The position numbers and the translations under genes were made by a program. A stretch of DNA of 19,279 nucleotides from JBKHYG01 sp046565595 (lineage in GTDB: Bacteria; Actinomycetota; AC-67), in assembly GCA_046565595.1 (NCBI GenBank), contig JBKHYG010000084.1:1-19279 (forward strand), given 5' to 3'. Below the pieces are notes generated by a model that made no database searches, was not told the origin of the DNA, and saw nothing but the letters and a program-made list of their open reading frames with translations. This document shows, in pieces, positions 1 to 5,320 of this stretch; the first letter of the stretch is position 1, and the number at the start of each line of letters is the position of its first letter.

Positions 1-169
1 TACAGATCAATCCGCGTCCATGCGTCGCCATGAAGTTGACCGCTTCGGGGGTGACCCTCTCGGCGGCCATGATGAAGTCGCCCTCGTTCTCTCGATCGGC
101 GTCGTCGACGACGATGATCATCTTGCCTGCGCGCAGATCCTCTATGGCTTCTTCGATGGTTGCGAACAT
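1..169 (-). CDS. ribBA: RibBA or RibB, 3,4-dihydroxy-2-butanone 4-phosphate synthase (partial, N-terminal 56 residues)
   Basis: This enzyme converts ribulose 5-phosphate to 3,4-dihydroxy-2-butanone 4-phosphate plus formate, supplying the four-carbon unit of riboflavin. The ATG at 167-169 opens a frame that runs off the window at base 1. Residues 22-32 read VDDADRENEGD, the metal and substrate binding signature of the family, followed by a short segment ending HGRGLIC, also typical. The ribosome site GAGGAAGTGA lies inside the last codons of ribE, whose TGA ends only 5 bases before this ATG, so the two genes are probably translationally coupled. Most actinobacterial copies are RibBA fusions with a C-terminal GTP cyclohydrolase II domain. 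That half is outside the window, so RibB alone cannot be excluded. The identity of the N-terminal domain is very secure. Confidence 0.93.
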   Translation of the reverse strand, partial: MFATIEEAIEDLRAGKMIIVVDDADRENEGDFIMAAERVTPEAVNFMATHGRGLIC

Positions 170-174
170 CGAGC

Positions 175-1398
175 TCACTTCCTCTTAGGGCTGCGCGTCG
201 TCTTGGTCGTGCGCTTGGCCGACTTGGTGACCCGCGCCGTCGCACGCTTGGTTCCCTTGCTTGCCGCCGTGGTCCGCTTCGTGGTCGATCTCTTCGCTGC
301 GCTCGAAGTCGTGCGGCTGCTCCGCTTAGCTGCAGAGCCACCCTCTGACTTCGCGCGGCTAGGCCTCGCGTACTTAGGTGCATCCGATCGGGATCGGCCG
401 TTGCTGGAGGCGGTGGCGCGAGAGCCACCCGAGCCGGTACTGCGAGACCTGCTGGGCGATCCGGTGCGAGAGCCAGCCGAGCCGGTGCTGCGAGCCCTCG
501 AGGGACGGTCTTTGCTGGTGCGCTTGGGTGGCCGGTCCTCGGATCCTCGAGAGCGCGCCGGGCGGCTACCCGCCGGCTCGTCGTTCCACTTGATCCGGGT
601 CTTGCCTTCCGGGCGCTTACCGGCTCGGCGGTCGGAGCGGTTCTGATCGCGACGGTCAGAGCGCGGACGCTCTTTGCGGTCGAAGTCTCGACGCTCGGCC
701 CTCGGGCCGGCGGTGGCGGCACGAGACATCGGGACTCGCTGTTTGGTGACATCGGCGCGTGACACAGGCTCGCGGCGTTGCACGGCCTCTTCGGCGACGC
801 GAGGGATCCGCGCTAGGTAAGCGCCGATGTGGCGGTCCAGGTACTTGCTGACGATGTCAAGCTCGATGTTGACCACATCCATCGGCTGCGATGCGCCGAG
901 CGTGGTCAGTTCGCGTGTGAAGGGGATCAGCGCGACCTTCAGGCGGTCCTTCTCGGCTTCGACGACGGTGAGGCTCACCCCGTCGATGGTGACCGATCCT
1001 TGCGGCACGATGAAGCGGCCGACCTCGAAGGGGATGGTCACCTCGAGGAGTTCCTCGTTTCCGACCTTGCGCCGACTTCGGACCTGCCCGAGACAGTCGA
1101 TATGGCCCTGGACCCAATGGCCTCCGAACCGGTCGCCGACCGCCATGGCGCGCTCGAGGTTCACTTCGTGGCCGACCTGGAGCAGCCCCAGATTGGTCCG
1201 GCTGAGGGTTTCGGGGACCAGATCGACGGTGAAGGTACCTTCGTTGACCTCGACGACGGTCACGCATGCGCCGTTCACGGCTATCGACTCGCCGAGCGTG
1301 AGTTCGAACTGGTCGGCTCTGACGCTGAAACGAGCACCACCGGGATGCTTCTGGAGACCAGCGACCGTCCCCTTGGTTTCGATGAGACCGGTGAACAT
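175..1398 (-). CDS. ribE: Riboflavin synthase (alpha) with a long basic low-complexity C-terminal extension
   Basis: Riboflavin synthase dismutates two 6,7-dimethyl-8-ribityllumazine molecules into riboflavin and the pyrimidinedione precursor. Residues 1-205 are a complete two-barrel enzyme. The N-terminal MFTGLIE and VNGACVTVVE (41-50) mark the first lumazine-binding repeat, and HWVQGHID (94-101) with IDGVSLTVVE (138-147) marks the second. The usual protein is about 200-220 residues, whereas this one is 407. Residues from about 206 to the end are a low-complexity tail dominated by Arg, Lys, Ser, Thr, Gly and Ala, with no Cys and only three aromatics (F239, W271, Y343). The last 50 residues resemble Lys/Ala/Thr-rich histone-like tails. 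The frame is continuous from core to stop. The ATG overlaps the ribD stop by one base (TGATG). The core function is certain; the role of the tail is unknown. Confidence 0.96.
   Translation of the reverse strand: MFTGLIETKGTVAGLQKHPGGARFSVRADQFELTLGESIAVNGACVTVVEVNEGTFTVDLVPETLSRTNLGLLQVGHEVNLERAMAVGDRFGGHWVQGHIDCLGQVRSRRKVGNEELLEVTIPFEVGRFIVPQGSVTIDGVSLTVVEAEKDRLKVALIPFTRELTTLGASQPMDVVNIELDIVSKYLDRHIGAYLARIPRVAEEAVQRREPVSRADVTKQRVPMSRAATAGPRAERRDFDRKERPRSDRRDQNRSDRRAGKRPEGKTRIKWNDEPAGSRPARSRGSEDRPPKRTSKDRPSRARSTGSAGSRTGSPSRSRSTGSGGSRATASSNGRSRSDAPKYARPSRAKSEGGSAAKRSSRTTSSAAKRSTTKRTTAASKGTKRATARVTKSAKRTTKTTRSPKRK
418..494 (-). repeat. Imperfect 29-base direct repeat with 48-base period inside the ribE tail
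   Basis: Bases 418-446 and 466-494 match at 27 of 29 positions and lie 48 bases apart, exactly 16 codons. The copies encode the related peptides RSTGSGGSR and RSTGSAGSR. The spacing keeps the reading frame, so the tail appears to have grown by in-frame duplication. Confidence 0.75.
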
Positions 1399-2492
1399 CA
1401 GCGCACGAACCTGCCTTCCAGCCGTATGTCGGCTCCGACGCGTCGAACGGTTCCGAACCGAAGATCGGGCGCATCGGTGATCGATGGGATCTTGAGCCCA
1501 GCTACGGCCGGAGCGCCGTTTGGTCCTAACAATCTCGGAGCCATATAGACGATCAGCCGGTCGATCAACTGGGCCTCGACGAATGCTCCGACCAGTGTCG
1601 GGCCGCTCTCGACGAGTACATCGAGCATACCCCGCTCGCCTAGGAAGGTCGAAGCGGTGACTAGGGACGATACGCCGGCTTCCGAGGGGACCGGCTGGAT
1701 CTCTACCTCTCCGGGGTATCTCTGTTTCGCCTTGTCAACCAAGTCAGCAGCCACCATGACCAGCGTCTCGGCGGCCCCGTCGAAGACCTTGGCTCCCGGA
1801 TCGAGGCTGACCGACCGGTCCAGGATCACCCGCATGGGCTGTGGCCCGCGATGACCCTTGATCCGGACCGTCAGCTGGGGATCATCAGCCCGAACGGTAC
1901 CCGCGCCGACCAGCACCGCGTCTGAAGCCGCCCTCAAGCGGTGCACCTCGCGTCTGGCGGCCGGGCCTGTTATCCATCGGGAGGACCCGTCGGCTGCAGC
2001 GATCCGGCCGTCTAGGGACATCGCCAACTTCACGGTGAAGCGGGGCCTGCCTCGGTTGACCAGCAGGTCGAAACCCTCGATCAGGTCCCTCGTCTCAGCA
2101 GCCGCGAGACCCTCTTCCACTTCGACCCCAGCCAGGCGCAAGGCTTCGATGCTGGATGATGCTTCGTCAGGATGGGGGTCTCGGGCTCCTACCAGCACCT
2201 TTCGCACGCCTGAAGCCAAGACCGCGTCCAGGCAAGGAGGTGTCCGTCCATGTCGCGAGCAGGGGGCGAGGGTGACCACGAGGGTGCCGCCTCGAGCGGC
2301 TGCCCCAGCGGCCTCTAGGGCGATGACCTCTGCGTGAGGGGTGCCAGGACCCTCGTGCCAACCCTCCCCGACGACCTGGCCCCCGGCATCCAGCACCAGG
2401 GCTCCCACGGGAGGATTCGGGCTCGGACGGCGCGGGCTTCGCCTGGCCAGACGGACGGCCCGTCTCATCAACGCGCCAGGAGAGGCTGCCAT
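1398..2492 (-). CDS. ribD: RibD, bifunctional diaminohydroxyphosphoribosylaminopyrimidine deaminase / 5-amino-6-(5-phosphoribosylamino)uracil reductase
   Basis: RibD carries out the second and third steps of the GTP branch of riboflavin synthesis: zinc-dependent deamination, then NADPH-dependent reduction of the ribosyl side chain. The 364-residue length is normal for the fusion. The deaminase domain (about 1-145) shows SPNPPVGA (24-31), the zinc ligand and proton shuttle HAEV (53-56), and PCSRHGRTPPC (77-87) with zinc cysteines C78 and C87. The usual TLEPC reads TLAPC here. The reductase domain (about 150-364) has FTVKLAMSLDGRIA, a later VGAGTVRADDP, and the glycine-rich VESGPTLVGAF. The ATG at 2490-2492 was chosen because a TATAAT box lies 8 bases upstream. 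No Shine-Dalgarno sequence precedes it, consistent with leaderless translation. It is the first gene of the rib operon seen here. Confidence 0.96.
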   Translation of the reverse strand: MAASPGALMRRAVRLARRSPRRPSPNPPVGALVLDAGGQVVGEGWHEGPGTPHAEVIALEAAGAAARGGTLVVTLAPCSRHGRTPPCLDAVLASGVRKVLVGARDPHPDEASSSIEALRLAGVEVEEGLAAAETRDLIEGFDLLVNRGRPRFTVKLAMSLDGRIAAADGSSRWITGPAARREVHRLRAASDAVLVGAGTVRADDPQLTVRIKGHRGPQPMRVILDRSVSLDPGAKVFDGAAETLVMVAADLVDKAKQRYPGEVEIQPVPSEAGVSSLVTASTFLGERGMLDVLVESGPTLVGAFVEAQLIDRLIVYMAPRLLGPNGAPAVAGLKIPSITDAPDLRFGTVRRVGADIRLEGRFVR

Positions 2493-2603
2493 GACTAGGC
2501 ATTATACGCCGATACGGAGGTGACCTCACACCGCCAGCAGGAAGCCACCCCCTGGCTGTAGAAGCCCTAGTCACCGATCACCACCATCCAATCGGAGGCT
2601 TAC
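2493..2603. promoter_or_regulatory. Divergent intergenic region between ribD and the secreted-protein gene
   Basis: These 111 bases separate two divergent genes and must hold both promoters. The minus-strand side has TATAAT at 2501-2506. The plus-strand side has a weaker TAGAAG at 2559-2564, followed by CCCTAGTCA. The octamer CCTAGTCA occurs in both halves in opposite orientation (2566-2573 on plus, 2492-2499 on minus), in each case just downstream of the -10-like box. A clear ribosome site, CGGAGG, lies 5 bases before the plus-strand ATG at 2604. No FMN riboswitch motif was found. Confidence 0.5.
2501..2506 (-). promoter_or_regulatory. -10 box (TATAAT) of a probable leaderless ribD promoter
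   Basis: On the minus strand a perfect TATAAT is followed by GCCTAGTC and then the ribD ATG at 2492. Transcription would be expected to start about 6-8 bases past the box, at or next to the A of the ATG. Leaderless mRNAs of this kind are common in Actinobacteria. No clear -35 hexamer is seen; GTGAGG at a 17-base spacing is a poor match. Confidence 0.65.
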
Positions 2604-3125
2604 ATGAAGACCCGCAACCTGATCTTGCTTGCAGCTCTCGTTGGTTCCCTGGCGCCGGTTTCGGCCCAAGCCGAGCACTGCCAGACCCCGATCTACCTGT
2701 TCTCGCGTACCCGCATAGAGAACTCGGACCCTGCTGTCAGCCAAGGCGTGCCCAGCCTGACTTCCTCTGCGATCGGCTGCACCGTCTCTGACGAGGTCCC
2801 CGAGCTGAACACCGAGGAGACACACCCAGCGACCGACACCGACCTGATCTACCCCGGCGCGAACTTCTTCGAGGTGCGTCTGCTGGAGAACGGCAACGAC
2901 CCGGCAGCGGTCGATAGCGCCACGCTGCAGTGGGTCGGCGAGACGATCGAGCTCGAGTTCGAAGCCGGCACCGATGTGACCGGAGCTGCCGCTCCGTGGC
3001 TGGACTCGCAGCGGATCCAGATCGACCCGGTCGACACCCTCGGCAGGAACGATGCCGTTGTCACGATCTGCCTGAGCTTCGATCCGGACAACTGCCTGAC
3101 GAGGACCTACCGCACGGTGATCTAG
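2604..3125 (+). CDS. Small secreted protein of unknown function (173 aa, Sec signal peptide)
   Basis: I do not recognise this protein family. It is the only plus-strand gene here. The N-terminus is a classic Sec signal: a basic start MKTR, a hydrophobic core LILLAALVGSLAPV, and a probable signal peptidase I site after AQA (residue 23). The mature protein of about 150 residues is acidic and probably beta-rich. It has exactly four cysteines (C26, C59, C156, C164), which could form two disulfides outside the cell. There is no lipobox, membrane anchor or sortase motif. A strong ribosome site (CGGAGG) 5 bases before the ATG and a terminator hairpin after the stop support a real monocistronic gene. 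It lies divergent from ribD and convergent with rpe, and need not be related to either. A stress- or envelope-related role would be speculation. Confidence 0.8.
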   Translation: MKTRNLILLAALVGSLAPVSAQAEHCQTPIYLFSRTRIENSDPAVSQGVPSLTSSAIGCTVSDEVPELNTEETHPATDTDLIYPGANFFEVRLLENGNDPAAVDSATLQWVGETIELEFEAGTDVTGAAAPWLDSQRIQIDPVDTLGRNDAVVTICLSFDPDNCLTRTYRTVI

Positions 3126-3146
3126 ACATCCGCACGGTCTAGACGG
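3110..3146 (+). repeat. Short imperfect tandem duplication across the stop codon of the secreted-protein gene
   Basis: CCGCACGGT followed by CTAGAC occurs twice in a row, at about 3110-3128 (with GAT inserted) and 3130-3146. The first copy encodes the last residues and the TAG stop of the upstream gene; the second is non-coding. It looks like a small slippage duplication. Confidence 0.5.
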
Positions 3147-3160
3147 CCCTAAGCGCTGAT

Positions 3161-3186
3161 GGAACCCTCGCTTCGGCGGGGGTTCC
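3161..3186. terminator. Hairpin terminator with TTCG tetraloop between convergent genes
   Basis: GGAACCCTCGC (3161-3171) pairs with GCGGGGGTTCC (3176-3186) over 11 base pairs, one of them G-T, closing a TTCG loop in the very stable C(TTCG)G context. It sits between the stop of the plus-strand secreted-protein gene (3125) and the stop of rpe (3192), so it can serve both directions. Neither side has a T-run. U-tract-less terminators have been proposed for Actinobacteria, but termination here is inferred. Confidence 0.75.
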
Positions 3187-3191
3187 GCGCG

Positions 3192-3866
3192 TCAAGCGAA
3201 GGAGTCGAGCAGCGCCCTGAGTTGCTTGGCGGCTGCCTTCGGGTCTGACTTACCGAAGATGGCGCTGGCTGCACCCAGCACATTGGCCCCTGCGTCCAAG
3301 ACCTGCCGCCCGGTGTCGAGGTTGATCCCCCCATCGACCGCGATGTTGCAATCCAGATCGTTCGCGTCGATGTGTTTGCGAGCGGCCTCGATCTTGGTGA
3401 GAACCTCGGGGATGAAGGCTTGGCCTGCCCAGCCTGGGTTCACGGTCATGCAGTTCAGCGTGTCAACCTTGTCGAGATACGGTAAGGCGGCTTCCAGAGG
3501 TGTCGGCGGGTTGATGCTGACCCCGACCTTCAAACCGAGTTCCCGGCATCTGTCCACCACGGGGGTCGGATCAGGCATCGCTTCGAGGTGCATCAAGACC
3601 GCGCTGCCGCCGGCTTCTGCGAACTGCTCGGCCTGCGCCAGCGGATCGGTGACCATCAGGTGACACTCGAGAGGAAGGTCGGTGATGCGCTTGAGCGATG
3701 CGACCACCACCGGACCGATCGTGATCGGTGGCACGAAGTGGCCGTCCATCGCGTCGATGTGAAGCAGGTCCGCCACCTCCTCTACCGCGGCGACCTCTTC
3801 GCCTAGGCGCGCGAAATCAGCCGAGAGGATGGAGGGCGACAGTAGATATCGAGGCATGCGTGGCAC
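3192..3866 (-). CDS. rpe: Ribulose-phosphate 3-epimerase
   Basis: Rpe interconverts ribulose 5-phosphate and xylulose 5-phosphate in the pentose phosphate pathway. It acts on the ribulose 5-phosphate that RibBA also uses. The 224-residue protein has the full TIM-barrel signature: SPSILSADFARLG (10-22), the metal ligands H36 and D38 in HIDAMDGHFVP, H69 in ECHLMV, and catalytic D178 in AVDGGIN. The phosphate loop reads VNPGWAGQ where the family usually has VNPGFGGQ. The start is GTG at 3864-3866, with GTGAG 8 bases upstream; an ATG three codons downstream (3857) is the alternative. It follows fmt after 9 bases and is the last gene of its operon, ending at the hairpin near 3186. Confidence 0.95.
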   Translation of the reverse strand: MPRMPRYLLSPSILSADFARLGEEVAAVEEVADLLHIDAMDGHFVPPITIGPVVVASLKRITDLPLECHLMVTDPLAQAEQFAEAGGSAVLMHLEAMPDPTPVVDRCRELGLKVGVSINPPTPLEAALPYLDKVDTLNCMTVNPGWAGQAFIPEVLTKIEAARKHIDANDLDCNIAVDGGINLDTGRQVLDAGANVLGAASAIFGKSDPKAAAKQLRALLDSFA

Positions 3867-3875
3867 GATAGCGGC

Positions 3876-4787
3876 TCACTCGCCCAGGATCGTGCCCGTT
3901 CCAGGGCGGTACCCGCGCACGAACTCTTCCCCGGTCATCCTCCGTTTGCCCTCGGGCTGTACCTCGAGGAGTTCGACCGCGCCTTCCCCGGCCGAGACGA
4001 CGGTTCCGTCGATCGCGCCCGGGGTTCGGGCGTCAGTTGGTGCGTCGGCCAGGCTGGCTCGTCGGACGAGCAGCCGCTTGCCCCGGTAGGTCGTGTAGGC
4101 GCCGGGTTTGGGAGACAAGCCTCGGACGCGTCCGACGATGGCTCGGGCCGGCTCAGACCAGTCGATCACCTGGTCGCTGGGCTTGATCTTCGGCGCCGGA
4201 GAGGCCTTGGAAGCGTCCTGGGGGTGCCCTGGCTCTCCCGCGGCAACCGCATCGAGGGCATCTATGAGGGTGTCTGCAGCTATGGGCGCGAGCTTGTCCA
4301 GCAGGCTGCCCGCATCATCGGCCTCGTTGATCTGCACCGTCGCGGTCCGAAGGATCGGACCAGAGTCCACGCTGGGTTCGAGACGGAAGACCGTGACGCC
4401 GGTCTCGGTCTCTCCGGCCATCAGCGCGCGTTGTACCGGCGCCGCACCGCGGTAGGCCGGCAACAGACTGAAGTGGGCGTTGACCGCTGGAGCGATCGCG
4501 AGGACATGCTCGGCGAGTATGTGGCCGTAGGCGACGACCGCGAGTGAGTCGGGTCGGAGCGCGCGCAACTGCTCAGCGAAGCTCTCTTGCTTCGGGTCCT
4601 CGGGTTGGAGCACCAAGATGCCTGCTCGTTCGGCGGTCGCTTTGACCGGCGATGCCTGTGGCGCGCGTCCGCGACCGCTCGGACGATCGGGTTGGGTCAC
4701 CACGGCGATGACCTCATGGTGGGAGGCCAACAGCGCTTGCAGAGCGACGGCTGCGACCTCGGGAGTGCCGAAGAAGACGACGCGCAT
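3876..4787 (-). CDS. fmt: Methionyl-tRNA formyltransferase
   Basis: Fmt transfers a formyl group from 10-formyl-tetrahydrofolate to Met-tRNA(fMet) for translation initiation. The N-terminal catalytic Rossmann domain opens RVVFFGTPEVAAVAL. It carries the family motif NAHFSLLPAYRGAAPVQ with catalytic N103 and H105, and D141 in SVDSGPIL. The C-terminal tRNA-binding domain starts near residue 205 (KIKPSDQVIDW). The length of 303 residues is normal. I chose ATG at 4785-4787 because it overlaps the def TGA by one base (TGATG), as at ribD/ribE. A TTG one codon upstream (4790) is also open. Pairing with def is widespread, since formylation and deformylation of initiator Met are linked functions. Only 9 bases separate it from rpe; the rsmB gene that often follows fmt is absent. 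Confidence 0.96.
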   Translation of the reverse strand: MRVVFFGTPEVAAVALQALLASHHEVIAVVTQPDRPSGRGRAPQASPVKATAERAGILVLQPEDPKQESFAEQLRALRPDSLAVVAYGHILAEHVLAIAPAVNAHFSLLPAYRGAAPVQRALMAGETETGVTVFRLEPSVDSGPILRTATVQINEADDAGSLLDKLAPIAADTLIDALDAVAAGEPGHPQDASKASPAPKIKPSDQVIDWSEPARAIVGRVRGLSPKPGAYTTYRGKRLLVRRASLADAPTDARTPGAIDGTVVSAGEGAVELLEVQPEGKRRMTGEEFVRGYRPGTGTILGE

Positions 4788-5320
4788 CAACCGGTGCCGA
4801 ACGGTTCGGTCGGAGGCGGCGACAGCCCGAAGTCTTGCTCACGCAATGCGGCCATGGCCTGCTTGCGGATCTCTCTGGGAAGGTGATCGATGAACAAGAT
4901 GCCGTTCAGGTGGTCGATCTCATGTTGGAACACCCGCGCTCTGAACCCGCCCGTCTCGATCGTCACTGGATCACCCTTGAGCGTCTGAGCCTCCACCATT
5001 ATCGCCTCGGGACGCGTCACATCTAGAGCGATGCCCGGGATCGAGAGGCAGCCCTCCTCCATGTCGATCGTCTCTTGGCTCAACCATGTGATCTTCGGAT
5101 TGCAGAGCCCTCCCCTCTCGCCCTCCTCACCGGTGTCATAGACGAACATCTGGATGCTGCGACCCACCTGTGGCGCCGCGAGCCCCACCCCGGGTGCGTC
5201 GTCCATCGTTTCCAGCATGTCGTCGGCTAGACGCTTCAGCGCATCATCGAACCGAGTTACCGGCGCAGCGGTTGCTCGGAGGATCGGGTCACCGAGGATG
5301 CGGACCCTCAGGAGCGCCAT
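4787..5320 (-). CDS. def: Peptide deformylase
   Basis: Def removes the formyl group from the N-terminal Met of new proteins in the cytoplasm. All three metalloenzyme motifs are intact: GVGLAAPQVG (44-53), EEGCLSIPG (88-96) with metal ligand C91, and QHEIDHLNG (132-140) with ligands H133 and H137 and catalytic E134. At 177 residues it is a standard bacterial deformylase. The ATG at 5318-5320 lies inside the end of priA, giving a 13-base overlap, and its stop overlaps the fmt start by one base. Confidence 0.97.
   Translation of the reverse strand: MALLRVRILGDPILRATAAPVTRFDDALKRLADDMLETMDDAPGVGLAAPQVGRSIQMFVYDTGEEGERGGLCNPKITWLSQETIDMEEGCLSIPGIALDVTRPEAIMVEAQTLKGDPVTIETGGFRARVFQHEIDHLNGILFIDHLPREIRKQAMAALREQDFGLSPPPTEPFGTG

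Noticed and set aside
20..646. Long plus-strand open frame of 208 codons
   Set aside because: It lies antisense to the ribBA start and the ribE tail. The minus frame is continuous with a known enzyme and has a well-placed stop, so the plus frame is a product of GC-rich composition.
2493..2603. FMN riboswitch upstream of ribD
   Set aside because: No RFN-type conserved blocks are visible in these 111 bases, and the promoter is too close to the start codon to leave a leader.
3867..3875. A small gene or rsmB remnant between fmt and rpe
   Set aside because: Only 9 bases separate the two genes, so no remnant exists at this site.
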